A stretch of DNA of 64,000 nt, taken from contig CALUQX010000001.1 in assembly GCA_944323045.1 (NCBI GenBank), forward strand, positions 1 to 64,000, written 5' to 3'. Under the pieces are notes generated by a model. That model made no database searches and was not told the origin of the DNA. It saw only the letters and a list, made by a program, of their open reading frames with translations. This document shows positions 1-7,940 of this stretch, piece by piece. This stretch comes from Candidatus Gastranaerophilales bacterium (GTDB lineage Bacteria > Cyanobacteriota > Vampirovibrionia > Gastranaerophilales > Gastranaerophilaceae). Each line of letters begins with the position of its first letter. Position 1 is the first letter of the stretch. Made by a program: the position numbers and the translations under genes.

Positions 1-438
1 TCTGCTATATTAACATCACCGGTTATTGTTGTATTTACAGCGTCTGCAATAGAACTTCCGTTTGCAAGGGTCAAACTACCACCTGCAAGGTTAACACTAC
101 CTGTTGTAGCGGTCAAACCGCCGTTTGATGTCATGTCATTGATTGTCAAACTAGCGTTTGCGTTATCAACTGTTATATTACCCGTCCAGCTATCTCCGCT
201 ATTAAGTGCAAGTGAACCGTCTGCTATATTAACATCACCGGTTATTGTTGTATTTACAGCATCTGCAATAGAACTTCCGTTTGCAAGGGTCAAACTGCCG
301 CCTGCAAGATTTACACTACCTGTTGTAGCGGTTAAGCCGCCGTTTGATGTCATGTCATTGATTGTCAAGCTTGCATTTGAGCCGTCGACAGTAATATCAC
401 CTGTCCAAGTATCACCGTTGTTAATTGCAACTGTACCG
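1..438 (-). repeat. Two 219-bp in-frame tandem repeats in the adhesin gene
   Basis: Bases 1-219 and 220-438 are near-identical direct repeats. The period of 219 bp is 73 codons, so the protein frame is kept. A more diverged third unit follows to about 660. Each unit encodes a segment containing 'NDMTSNGGLTATTGSVN'. The copies differ at scattered bases only. Such repeats allow length variation by recombination, and more copies probably lie beyond the left edge. Confidence 0.9.
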
Positions 439-2126
439 TTTTCACCAATAGCAAGTGTTGTACCGGAATTTACATTTACCGTAACAGCATCACTAATGGA
501 TGACGCACCTGTTGTAGCATCAGCACCGGCGACAGATAATGTACCATTATTTATATCTAATGTACCGCTTGTTGCAACAAGTTGTCCATTAGTATCAAGA
601 CCTTCATAGGTCAATTTACCACCGCTTAAAGTAACTTTACCAGCCCAGAGGTCACCGCCCTGACCACCATAAGTAGCTTCAGCCCCGGTTTCAATTACTA
701 TTTCATTATTCGCGTGTAAAATAAGGTCAACAACACTTCCAACCTGACCACCATTTTTCAGTGTCAGAACACTTGCATCACCTGCAGCTCTTGAAACGCT
801 GTCACCAACTGTAATTGTGCCGTTTGCAATTTTGCCGTTTTCACTCAAGAATAATTTTGAACCGTTATGCAAAACAAGCGCACCGTCATTAATCTGGAAA
901 TTATTTGACATTGTTGAGCCGTCAAGCAACAAAGTTCCGGACTCTTGAGTGTAAGTTCCGGTATAGCTATTTGAAATGTCGCTATTTACAAGTTCAAAAG
1001 TACCGTCACCGGTCTTGTTAATAGCACCTGTACCGGCAATTGCGCCTTCACCTGACTGGAAAGATACTGTGTTTGAACCGGTTACATTCATTACAGAATT
1101 ATCTGCGAGGTAAACATCTTTACCTGTATCTGATGCAGTGTTTTGTGAGAATGTAATATTACCTTTTTTACTATCTAAATTAACAGTACCCGCATTGTAA
1201 ATTGCACCGCCGCGACCGTAACCTTCACTCGTGCTTGCTACGCTGTTACCGCTGAAGGTTGTATTGCCCGCTATATTAAGTTGAGTGTCTTTAACCGTTC
1301 CGACAGAAACATTATTTGCGATAGCACCGCCATTACCGTCAAGAGCCTTGTTGGTAGTAAACTGTGCACCCTGTGCAATATCCACTTTTCCGTCAAAATT
1401 AGCGATAGCGCCGCCGCTCCATGCAGCTTCGTTCTGGTCAAATGTTGCCTCTTCTCCGACAGTGACTACACCTTTGCTGGCTTGCACATCTGAATCCCAG
1501 CTGTAAATCGCACCGCCGGATTCTGCTGTAGCCTTGTTGCTGCTGAAATTTGCCTGATTACCGATTTTAATCTGAGCATCATTAGAATATATCGCACCAC
1601 CTGAACCTGCTTCGTTTGAGGTAAATTGCGTACCGTGACCCATCTCAAGATTAAGTTCATCACGTGCGGTTGTTATATATATAGCACCGCCATAAGTCGT
1701 ACCGGTTACCCCCTCAGCTTTGTTACCGGTAAATGTTACGGCATCATGGATAGCTGTTTTGAGTCCGCCATTTAAACTAAGTGCACCACCTGCTAAACTT
1801 GCAGTATTACCATTGAAAGTTACATTATCAAAAATAGTTAATTGACTTTTATCCCCACCGCTTTGTACAAAACCACCATAACCATATTCGCTTGCCGTAG
1901 TAACACTATTGCCTGAAATCGTAATGGCATCACCTTGCTCTGTTCCGACAGTCATCGTTCCCGAGTTTTGATAAGCACCACCATACTCTGTACCGGTCAC
2001 ACCGGTTACATCTGTTTCTATAGCAACATTCGCCCCTTCTGTAATAATAGTTTGTGCATACGAAATATTCGTTGCCAGATTCACTGATAACGCCACCACC
2101 GTTGCACTTAGCAATAACTTTCTCAT
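1..2126 (-). CDS. Large secreted beta-helix / Pmp-like repeat protein, 5' part (partial at left edge)
   Basis: An open frame runs from ATG at 2126 to the window edge without a stop, giving about 708 residues; the 3' end lies outside. A good ribosome site (CTGGAG) precedes the start. Residues 1-24 are a classic Sec signal peptide ending SYA. Residues about 60-350 carry many pairs of FxxN (FNGN, FTGN, FTSN, FSSN, FDQN, FTTN, FSGN, FSQN) and GGAI/GGAL. These are the two hallmarks of chlamydial polymorphic membrane protein repeats, which fold as a right-handed beta-helix. The later part is Thr/Ser/Gly/Asn-rich and ends in 73-residue tandem repeats (1-438). It is probably a surface or autotransporter-like adhesin. 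The C-terminal anchor cannot be seen, so the secretion route is unknown. Confidence 0.85.
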   Translation of the reverse strand, partial: MRKLLLSATVVALSVNLATNISYAQTIITEGANVAIETDVTGVTGTEYGGAYQNSGTMTVGTEQGDAITISGNSVTTASEYGYGGFVQSGGDKSQLTIFDNVTFNGNTASLAGGALSLNGGLKTAIHDAVTFTGNKAEGVTGTTYGGAIYITTARDELNLEMGHGTQFTSNEAGSGGAIYSNDAQIKIGNQANFSSNKATAESGGAIYSWDSDVQASKGVVTVGEEATFDQNEAAWSGGAIANFDGKVDIAQGAQFTTNKALDGNGGAIANNVSVGTVKDTQLNIAGNTTFSGNSVASTSEGYGRGGAIYNAGTVNLDSKKGNITFSQNTASDTGKDVYLADNSVMNVTGSNTVSFQSGEGAIAGTGAINKTGDGTFELVNSDISNSYTGTYTQESGTLLLDGSTMSNNFQINDGALVLHNGSKLFLSENGKIANGTITVGDSVSRAAGDASVLTLKNGGQVGSVVDLILHANNEIVIETGAEATYGGQGGDLWAGKVTLSGGKLTYEGLDTNGQLVATSGTLDINNGTLSVAGADATTGASSISDAVTVNVNSGTTLAIGENGTVAINNGDTWTGDITVDGSNASLTINDMTSNGGLTATTGSVNLAGGSLTLANGSSIADAVNTTITGDVNIADGSLALNSGDSWTGNITVDNANASLTINDMTSNGGLTATTGSVNLAGGSLTLANGSSIADAVNTTITGDVNIA

Positions 2127-2214
2127 ATAAAGCTCTCCAGTTTTTTTAATTATAATTATAATTCCTATTTAAATTATATAAAGAAATATTTTAAAAGGCA
2201 ATAGGTTATATGAA

Positions 2215-3141
2215 TTAAAAAACAATTTTTTTATTTAAATTTTTTACCATTTGGATATCATCTTCCGGAGCACTGCCTGTTGTGGTCAGGTAGTTACCTG
2301 TCATAATGCCTTCAACGCAGGATTTTAAAGCTTTTTCCTGATTTTTTTTAGACAATCTCATTCTGCCGCCACAAAAACGTAAAACAGATTTCGGGTTAGC
2401 AATTTTGAAAATTGCAAGCGTTCTCAGAACATTTTCTTCATCAATTTTGTTAAGAAAGTTTGCAAAAGGAGTTTCAGGTATCGGCATCAAAATATTAATA
2501 GGTATAGAATCCGGCTGAATTTCCGCAAGATTAAGTGCCATTTCCACGCGCTGTTCCACACTCTCGCCCATACCTAAAATAACGCCGCAGCACAATTCCA
2601 TACCGTATTTTTTAACAAGTTTACAGGTATTAACTCTGTCTTCAAAAGTATGAGTTGTGCACACTTCAGGATAGTATGAACGGCTGGTATTGATATTATG
2701 GTGAAAACGCTTTAATCCTGTTCCGGCAAGTCTTTCAGCCTGTTCTTCATTCAAAATACCAATAGATGCGCAGCTTTTTAATCCGTCAATATTATTAACT
2801 TCTTCAATCATTTTAAGGATTGTATCAAAGTCACTTTCGTCAGGCGTTTTACCGGAAGTAACTATTGCAAAGCGGCTTGCGTAGTGTTCTTTAGCGTCCA
2901 GTGCTGCATCTCTAACTGTTTCAAGGCTGACAAGCGGGTAAGATTCAATATTTGTACGATAATGGGAGCTTTGCGCACAGTATTTGCAATTTTGAGAGCA
3001 TTTGCCATTACGCGCATTAACAAGTGAGCAAAATTCAACAGAATTATTTATATAACCGGCTGAAATGCTTAAAAGTTCATCCAATTCCATATTGTATAAT
3101 TTAAGAAGTTCATCTTTGTCAATTTTTATTTGTGCCGGCAT
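2215..3141 (-). CDS. bioB: Biotin synthase
   Basis: Radical-SAM enzyme that inserts sulfur into dethiobiotin, the last step of biotin synthesis. The protein has 308 residues. The radical-SAM cluster motif CxxxCxxC is C48-C52-C55 (GKCSQNCKYCAQS). The usual BioB landmarks follow: SIGIL, HHNINTSR, SVPIN-like 'SIPINILMP' and a GGRMR segment near the end. By eye against E. coli BioB, the [2Fe-2S] ligand Cys97 is replaced (RFAIVTSGK instead of RFCMGAA), while counterparts of Cys128, Cys188 and Arg260 appear kept. That suggests an anaerobe-type variant of the sulfur-donating cluster. AGAGAGGAATAT precedes the start. No bioA, bioD or bioF is nearby; a BioY-like transporter gene lies at 35301-35960. 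Two palindromic sites lie 75-108 bp upstream. Confidence 0.95.
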   Translation of the reverse strand: MPAQIKIDKDELLKLYNMELDELLSISAGYINNSVEFCSLVNARNGKCSQNCKYCAQSSHYRTNIESYPLVSLETVRDAALDAKEHYASRFAIVTSGKTPDESDFDTILKMIEEVNNIDGLKSCASIGILNEEQAERLAGTGLKRFHHNINTSRSYYPEVCTTHTFEDRVNTCKLVKKYGMELCCGVILGMGESVEQRVEMALNLAEIQPDSIPINILMPIPETPFANFLNKIDEENVLRTLAIFKIANPKSVLRFCGGRMRLSKKNQEKALKSCVEGIMTGNYLTTTGSAPEDDIQMVKNLNKKIVF

Positions 3142-3215
3142 ATATTCCTCTCTTTAAAACCAATAGTAAAACATAATCAAGATAAAGTCAACAGTGCATT
3201 AATATTGACAAGTAA

Positions 3216-3249
3216 TCATTATATAGTGACTAAATTCATTATATAATGA
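3216..3249. promoter_or_regulatory. Pair of 14-bp palindromic operator-like sites upstream of bioB
   Basis: TCATTATATAGTGA (3216-3229) and the perfect palindrome TCATTATATAATGA (3236-3249) start 20 bp apart, about two helical turns. The same sequence recurs at 7826, 7891 and 8840, each time upstream of a minus-strand gene. This fits a shared dimeric regulator. The protein that binds is not known from the sequence. Confidence 0.6.
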
Positions 3250-3268
3250 TATTTATATCTACTTTTCC

Positions 3269-3592
3269 CTAATTAAATCTGCTGGCATATATAAAATTGT
3301 AAACATTGCGAATCTCTCTATCTGACATATTCTCAAGACTATTATATATGTATTCCTTCAAACTCTTAATATCCCTTAAATAATGATTTGTAAACAACTC
3401 TGCTATTTCAATATTAAAAATTTCTGCAAGTTTCTCAAGATTCTGCACAGTTGGAAATGTCTTACCACTTTCTATTCGAAGTATTGACTTGGCATTTATC
3501 CCTAGTTTTTCTGACAGCTGTTCCTGAGTCCAATTATTACTCTTTCTCAACTGTCTTATTTTTTTGCCAAGTAATATCTTCATTGAATCCAT
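3269..3592 (-). CDS. XRE-family helix-turn-helix regulator (pilin module A)
   Basis: Small regulator, 107 residues from the ATG at 3592, which has GGAG seven bases upstream; an in-frame ATG at 3610 lacks such a site. Residues about 9-65 form a Cro/CI-type HTH (KIRQLRKSNNWTQEQLSEKLG, then a recognition helix ending RIESGKTFP). The C-terminal 40 residues are helical and end with an IYNSL...NFIYASR tail. The architecture, HTH plus short helical tail, is shared with the XRE proteins at 12543, 34002, 46045, 51024 and 61119. It is divergent from the pseudopilin gene at 3747, with a 154-bp intergenic region holding inverted repeats. It is probably a local repressor of that pilin and of itself (inference). 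Confidence 0.85.
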   Translation of the reverse strand: MDSMKILLGKKIRQLRKSNNWTQEQLSEKLGINAKSILRIESGKTFPTVQNLEKLAEIFNIEIAELFTNHYLRDIKSLKEYIYNSLENMSDREIRNVYNFIYASRFN

Positions 3593-3679
3593 ATAACATC
3601 TCCGTTTCAATATTAATTTAATTGCAATGCATAAAAATTTAAATGTACTAAAATGTAACTTTTAATATATAAAAGTAAT

Positions 3680-3707
3680 TTGACATATAACATAAGTATG
3701 TTATTAT
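3680..3707 (+). promoter_or_regulatory. Promoter of pseudopilin A with dyads on it
   Basis: TTGACA (3680-3685), 16-bp spacer, TATTAT (3702-3707). The spacer holds the inverted repeat ATAACAT-AAGT-ATGTTAT (3687-3704). A second dyad, ACTTTTA-N5-TAAAAGT (3658-3676), lies just upstream. A dyad inside the spacer is a typical repressor position; the divergent XRE protein is the obvious candidate ligand. Confidence 0.6.
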
Positions 3708-3746
3708 GTTACTTGTAAGCATGAAACATAACACTGGAGGTAACTT

Positions 3747-4475
3747 ATGTTAAAACTAAAACTTAACAGTAAACATTTCGCTTTTACATTAGCCGAAGTG
3801 CTTATTACTCTTTCAATAATAGGCATTATAGCCGCAATTACGCTACCATCCGTAATATCAAGCTATAAAAAACGGGTCGTCCTGACAAAACTTCAAAAAT
3901 TTAATTATGTAATGAACAATGCAATAAAATTGTCATATATAGAAAACGGGAATTTTCTGAAAAATATGGAAGTTGTTGAGCCCAGTGAAGACAACCCTAC
4001 AGGATTTTCTTCACAAGAACAGGTAATCAGATTTATAGAAAAATATATTCTCAAATACATGAAATATGATAAAATCGCGAAGGTAGATTCAACTTCTGAT
4101 TTTAAATCACTTATAAGAGTCGACTTATTAGATGGCAGTATGTTTTTTATTAATGCAATACCGCAATCAAACTTTATACACATATGGTACTTAACAGACA
4201 ATAGATACAAGGAATATTGGGCAGATGAAAACCTTAGAGACGAGGTGCTTGGCAAATACAGTTTTATATTCTACACAGATGCAAATCATATAGATAAAGG
4301 GCAGGGCATGGTGCCATATGATAGCCTTTGGGATGGTACAAGAGAGGACTTATTTAATAATAGTTTATACGGATGTGCAAAATCAGCGGAAATAAATCAA
4401 CCAGGCGTATTTTGTACAAAATTAATCCAGTATGACGGCTGGAAAATCTCAAAGGATTATCCTGTTAAATTTTAA
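3747..4475 (+). CDS. Type IV pseudopilin-like protein, short form (module A)
   Basis: Prepilin-type protein of 242 residues. The 12-residue leader ends in Ala, followed by F-T-L-A-E (A12^F13, Glu at +5) and the hydrophobic helix VLITLSIIGIIAAITLP. That is a class-III signal for prepilin peptidase with Ala rather than the usual Gly at -1. The body is a mixed globular domain with two Cys near the C-terminus (GCAKSAE, VFCTK) and the ending GWKISKDYPVKF, closely matching the protein at 45147 (GWEIPDDYPLKF). CTGGAGG precedes the start. It converges on the response regulator gene with an 11-bp overlap. Its role could be in a type II secretion, type IV pilus or competence-like filament; no assembly genes are nearby. 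Confidence 0.85.
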   Translation: MLKLKLNSKHFAFTLAEVLITLSIIGIIAAITLPSVISSYKKRVVLTKLQKFNYVMNNAIKLSYIENGNFLKNMEVVEPSEDNPTGFSSQEQVIRFIEKYILKYMKYDKIAKVDSTSDFKSLIRVDLLDGSMFFINAIPQSNFIHIWYLTDNRYKEYWADENLRDEVLGKYSFIFYTDANHIDKGQGMVPYDSLWDGTREDLFNNSLYGCAKSAEINQPGVFCTKLIQYDGWKISKDYPVKF

Positions 4476-4839
4476 GAATATTATATGCATCAAGCGTTTT
4501 GCACATATATTTCGGAATACATTCTACATTATATTTTTCGGCAATTCGTTTTATATTACTCGTAGCTGAAATAATTACAATCCTGCTGTTCTTATATTCC
4601 TTAAACATCTGCACTTCGCGCACAAACCACTCACCTGCATAAAGCGGTAAAAAATCCGTTTCCATCTGCAAATCTGTCAAAATTATATCGTAAGGTTCAT
4701 CAATATTCGCCGTAATCCTTGCTATGCCTTCCTGTGCAGAATTCGCCGTATCAATCACACAATCTGCAAACAGTTCTTTGACTGCAAATGTGTGATAATT
4801 TATCCAGTTTTGTGAGTCATCAACAATTAAAATTTTCAT
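4465..4839 (-). CDS. Stand-alone response-regulator receiver protein
   Basis: CheY-like single-domain protein, 124 residues from MKILIVDDS. It has the acidic pair D7-D8, phospho-acceptor D56 (ILTDLQ), ISAT near 90-93 and the conserved Lys at K110 (CIPKY). There is no output domain, so it would act by protein contact. The longer start at 4857 would fall inside the terminator hairpin of the gene behind it, so 4839 is preferred. No Shine-Dalgarno is visible; the bases before ATG (TG-T-TATCTA-N6) look like a weak leaderless -10. The cognate kinase is unknown; the closest kinase gene is at 7035. Confidence 0.85.
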   Translation of the reverse strand: MKILIVDDSQNWINYHTFAVKELFADCVIDTANSAQEGIARITANIDEPYDIILTDLQMETDFLPLYAGEWFVREVQMFKEYKNSRIVIISATSNIKRIAEKYNVECIPKYMCKTLDAYNILKI

Positions 4840-4858
4840 AAATATTAGATAACACAAA

Positions 4859-4886
4859 GGCGCCCGAAACTCAAGTTTCGGGCGCC
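4859..4886 (-). terminator. Rho-independent terminator of the Hsp20-like gene
   Basis: A 28-bp perfect inverted repeat with 13-bp arms (GGCGCCCGAAACT) and a 2-base loop. On the minus strand it is followed by CTTTGTGTT. It sits 13 bp after the stop of the Hsp20-like gene and directly before the receiver gene. Confidence 0.8.
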
Positions 4887-4899
4887 TCCTAAAAACAAC

Positions 4900-5451
4900 T
4901 TATTTTATAATCGGTACAGTAATAATATACATATCACCTTTTTTGTTTTTGCTTATAGCATCAAAATCAACATTGTCATCAAAATCGTACTGTTGCATGA
5001 CTTTTATCATCTTATCGTGATGCTTTGTTGAAGATTCACCTGCGGCGGTCACTGTCAGCGTATCTCCGTCTGTTGAGACTTCAACATTCTTCTCATTGTT
5101 GTCAAATGGTCTCAAATTTACAATAATCTCGTAAGCATCGCCCTTCTTTTCCAGATGAATATAATTTTCGCTCTCTTCACCAAGACGCATGCCTCTTTCA
5201 ATGTTCTTTCTATACATTCTCTCCATTTGGCGGTGTTCACGCATCATATTCTTTTCAAATCTGCGCATCTGTACAGCAGGATCCATCATCCGTTTGAAAT
5301 GCCAATCCGTAACAGTATAAAAAGCTAAATAAGCCCCCAAAAATACCATTAAAGCCGTCAAAATATGCTTTAACACAGGGTGATGGCACAGCCAGCAGTC
5401 GTCGTAATGATGATGCTGCTCGCGGTTTTCGTAATTGTTGTTTTCATCCAT
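4900..5451 (-). CDS. Membrane-anchored Hsp20/alpha-crystallin-like protein
   Basis: 183 residues. A short His/Cys-containing cytosolic start (EQHHHYDDCWLCHH) is followed by one membrane segment at about 28-48, then a charged Met/Arg-rich helix (about 55-95). The C-terminal beta-domain (YEIIVNLRPFD..NVEVSTDGDTLTVTA) has the pattern of small heat-shock protein domains. Most Hsp20 proteins are soluble, so the membrane anchor and coiled linker are unusual. It could guard envelope-associated proteins or serve as an assembly factor; the fold call is moderate and the role is inferred. The gene is a single unit, ended by the hairpin at 4859. Confidence 0.6.
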   Translation of the reverse strand: MDENNNYENREQHHHYDDCWLCHHPVLKHILTALMVFLGAYLAFYTVTDWHFKRMMDPAVQMRRFEKNMMREHRQMERMYRKNIERGMRLGEESENYIHLEKKGDAYEIIVNLRPFDNNEKNVEVSTDGDTLTVTAAGESSTKHHDKMIKVMQQYDFDDNVDFDAISKNKKGDMYIITVPIIK

Positions 5452-5506
5452 AGTTAAAAACTCCTTTCTTATTTTCTACATTTTTATATTATGCAATAAA
5501 TTAGAC

Positions 5507-5535
5507 TTGTCTATAGCTCTTTTGTATGTTATACT
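5507..5535 (+). promoter_or_regulatory. Promoter of the RHH gene
   Basis: TTGTCT (5507-5512), 17-bp spacer, TATACT (5530-5535) with an extended TG. AAGGAG follows ten bases before the ATG at 5558, so this gene has a short conventional leader. Confidence 0.6.
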
Positions 5536-5557
5536 GTTAAAAAAAGGAGTAGGTAAA

Positions 5558-5746
5558 ATGGCGAAGGTTTTAGTTTCAATGTCAGATGACTTTCTAAATA
5601 AAATTGATAGTGTTGCAAGCAATGAGCAACGCACCAGAAGCGAACTTATCAGAGAAGCTCTGCGCACTTACATCAGACGCAACACTGTACTTAACCCGCA
5701 AAGGGCTGAAAATAACGCCAAAATCCTTGAACAAATGATGGATTAG
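5558..5746 (+). CDS. Ribbon-helix-helix (CopG/Arc-like) DNA-binding protein
   Basis: 62 residues: MAKVLVSMSDDFLNKIDSVA, then a helix with TRSELIREALRTYIRR. This is the classic RHH layout: a beta-strand at the N-terminus for DNA contact and two helices for dimerisation. The start at 5558 is chosen because AAGGAG lies just upstream; the open frame further up is not preceded by a ribosome site. Such proteins often act as antitoxins or small repressors, but no toxin gene lies next to it. The gene downstream is convergent and overlaps by 4 bp. Confidence 0.85.
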   Translation: MAKVLVSMSDDFLNKIDSVASNEQRTRSELIREALRTYIRRNTVLNPQRAENNAKILEQMMD

Positions 5747-7047
5747 GCATTATTCTCTTTTATAAACATATCAACCCACTTTATTAAGCCCGAAACATCA
5801 TAAGGTTTTGGCAGGTATAAATCTGCACCGGAATTGAGTATTAACTCCTTGTCATGGATAATTGATGTTACAATCAGCTTTGTCCGGCTAAATTTTTGCT
5901 CTTGTTTTATTCTCCGGCACAATTCCAGCCCCTTTAAATCCTCCACTCTGCCTGCATCCATTATGATTATTGCCGGTTCATATTCCAAATCCGACAAATC
6001 ATCTTCTTTTTCTAAAATCTCAACATCATATCCCTGAAGTTTCAAAATTGTTGTAAGCAAAAGTTTCATTGCCTCATCAGGCTCTGCAACAAGTACATGT
6101 TTATTGTATGTGTTTATGTCAACAGAATCTTCTGCACTTATTTGCGGGCGCTCAATCAAATAATTAGATTTGTCCGGCAAATCAGCCATTTTATTAATTT
6201 GATACAACGCATTTGTAAGCTGATTGGCATCTTTATATTGAACAAATTCATTTGTGACAATGCCTATTGTTGTGTGTACAAAATTTGAACGTCTGCCGGC
6301 ATACTCGTCCCCTCTCATCAACATATATCCGCGTCTATTGTCCTGAGAAGAATAAAACTTTGACGCAACCGAATCAAACGCAAATACCAGAAAATTAGCT
6401 ATTTTTTCCGCCTTTAACGGGTCTGTAATCACCAGAAACTGATTTTCCGAAACAGCCCCCAGATAATCGTTTTCACTCAATGATGAATTGATTATTGCAC
6501 AATATGTCTGCAAAAGCTTATCAGATGCCAGTTCTGTATAAGTTTCTTTGTAATTTTGAAAATTTTCCACACTAATCAAAAGGCTTGCCCACAGATTATT
6601 CTGGTTTAATATACGTTTTATTGCGCGCAGTGAATAATTTCTGCCCGGGATAAAACGTTTTGCATCAAGATTTGACTCGTATTCTCTGCGAAGATGCGCC
6701 TTCATTCGTATGGAAAACTCTTCCGGATTAACAGGCTCACTAATAAAATCGTCAGCACCGCTTTCCAAAACTTTTATTCTGTCTGCAAGCTCGGCGGATT
6801 TTGAAGTCGCAACAATCACCGGACGCATGTTGTAGGTCAAAGCGCGAATTTTCCTGCAGTAATCAGCAAGTTCACCTTCATTACTGTCAGAAATTATAAT
6901 CAAATCCGGTTCGAGCTCCTGGATGGTTTTCATTGCGGATATAAGATTTTTTGACACATAACAGGTGTTGCTTTTACTGTTCAATAATTTTTTATATTTA
7001 GTCGACAGCTCTCTGCGTCTGTCAATAATAAGTGTTACTGCCTGCAT
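5743..7047 (-). CDS. Receiver - degenerate GGDEF - receiver protein
   Basis: 434 residues. The first receiver domain (about 4-120) keeps the phosphorylatable Asp (D54, IIISDS) but has Glu at the usual Lys position (FISEP). The middle (about 130-300) follows the GGDEF diguanylate cyclase pattern, but the signature reads SENQF, so catalysis is unlikely. The second receiver (about 315-434) keeps Asp (IIMDAG) and Lys (LPKPYD). It is therefore probably a signal-integrating scaffold that may bind but not make c-di-GMP. It is cotranscribed with the kinase gene upstream (13-bp overlap), which suggests that kinase phosphorylates it. Confidence 0.85.
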   Translation of the reverse strand: MQAVTLIIDRRRELSTKYKKLLNSKSNTCYVSKNLISAMKTIQELEPDLIIISDSNEGELADYCRKIRALTYNMRPVIVATSKSAELADRIKVLESGADDFISEPVNPEEFSIRMKAHLRREYESNLDAKRFIPGRNYSLRAIKRILNQNNLWASLLISVENFQNYKETYTELASDKLLQTYCAIINSSLSENDYLGAVSENQFLVITDPLKAEKIANFLVFAFDSVASKFYSSQDNRRGYMLMRGDEYAGRRSNFVHTTIGIVTNEFVQYKDANQLTNALYQINKMADLPDKSNYLIERPQISAEDSVDINTYNKHVLVAEPDEAMKLLLTTILKLQGYDVEILEKEDDLSDLEYEPAIIIMDAGRVEDLKGLELCRRIKQEQKFSRTKLIVTSIIHDKELILNSGADLYLPKPYDVSGLIKWVDMFIKENNA

Positions 7048-7763
7048 TTTGCTCTCGCCTGCCTTTCAATATCTGCAGAGGGCAAAAGCACCTCAAAAGT
7101 TGTCATACCGTCATTTGAAGATACAGAAATTTTTCCGTCCATTTTTTCAACCAGTGTTTTTGTGATAAAAAGTCCAAGCCCGCTTCCCTGAACCTTACGG
7201 GTCAAAGGGTTGTCAAGACGCGAAAATTTCGTAAATATCTTATCGTAATCTTCTTGCTTTATGCCTATCCCTTTATCAATTACACGGATAGGTATATAGT
7301 CGCAATTATCGCAAAATCCTGTTTCAATAGTGATAGTGGAATTCTCATCGGAGTATTTTGCGGCATTCTCTATTAAATTTGTCATTACCTGAAAAAATTT
7401 ATCTTTATCAGCTAGAATTTTAGAATTTTTATCATTAATATTTATGGAAAAATTACGATTATGATACTGATTTTTGACAATAGAAACAACCGTTTCTATA
7501 ACAGGTTTTATTGCGACACCGGTTAAAATAAGGTCATCTTTTGCCGATTGTAGTCTGGTTACAGAAAGCATATTTTCAACGAGATTAATCAACCTGTTAG
7601 ACTGCTCTTCAATAATTTTCACGAACTTTTTTTTGCTGTCATCATCAAGTTTATCCCATGAGGCGAGCATTGTCTGAGCAAAGCCTCTTATAGAAGTCAG
7701 CGGAGTTCGCAATTCGTGACTAACAGTAGAAATAAAATCGTTTTTATCATCATTAATAGTCAT
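7035..7763 (-). CDS. Soluble sensor histidine kinase
   Basis: 242 residues: a dimerisation/H-box domain with His16 in SHELRTPLTS, then an HATPase domain with N-box (TNLIENAAKYS, 128-138), G1 (DKGIGI, 163-168) and G2 (GSGLGL, 193-198). No membrane segment and no sensory domain precede the H-box, so input must come from a partner protein. The start codon lies six bases after a TATAAT box, with no ribosome site. It overlaps the receiver-GGDEF-receiver gene by 13 bp, forming a two-component operon. Two palindromic sites lie upstream at 7826 and 7891. Confidence 0.92.
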   Translation of the reverse strand: MTINDDKNDFISTVSHELRTPLTSIRGFAQTMLASWDKLDDDSKKKFVKIIEEQSNRLINLVENMLSVTRLQSAKDDLILTGVAIKPVIETVVSIVKNQYHNRNFSININDKNSKILADKDKFFQVMTNLIENAAKYSDENSTITIETGFCDNCDYIPIRVIDKGIGIKQEDYDKIFTKFSRLDNPLTRKVQGSGLGLFITKTLVEKMDGKISVSSNDGMTTFEVLLPSADIERQARAKCRQ

Positions 7764-7769
7764 ACTATA

Positions 7770-7798
7770 ATTATAGCATATTTAATAAAATTTCACAA
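7770..7798 (-). promoter_or_regulatory. Leaderless promoter of the histidine kinase operon
   Basis: On the minus strand: TTGTGA (7798-7793), 17-bp spacer, TATAAT (7775-7770), with an extended TGC before it, then six bases and ATG at 7763. The expected transcription start is the A of the ATG or within a base or two. Confidence 0.7.
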
Positions 7799-7825
7799 TA
7801 CATTAACATAATATCAAACATATAT

Positions 7826-7904
7826 TCATTATATAGTGACTATTTTTACAATTAAAATTCGATTAATTAACCAAACATTAGAATTTGCATTCATTATATA
7901 ATGA
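7826..7904. promoter_or_regulatory. Two palindromic sites upstream of the kinase operon
   Basis: TCATTATATAGTGA at 7826-7839 and the perfect palindrome TCATTATATAATGA at 7891-7904. They have the same sequence and order as the pair upstream of bioB, here 65 bp apart. Confidence 0.6.
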
Positions 7905-7940
7905 CATTTAGTTTAATATTATCTTAATTTGTGTTTGCAA

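Noticed and set aside
1-438. Repeats as a possible CRISPR array
   Set aside because: Units are 219 bp, contiguous and in frame with a protein; there are no spacers.
133-609. Plus-strand frame of 158 codons
   Set aside because: It is the complement of the repeat region of the adhesin gene; no ribosome site and low-complexity translation.
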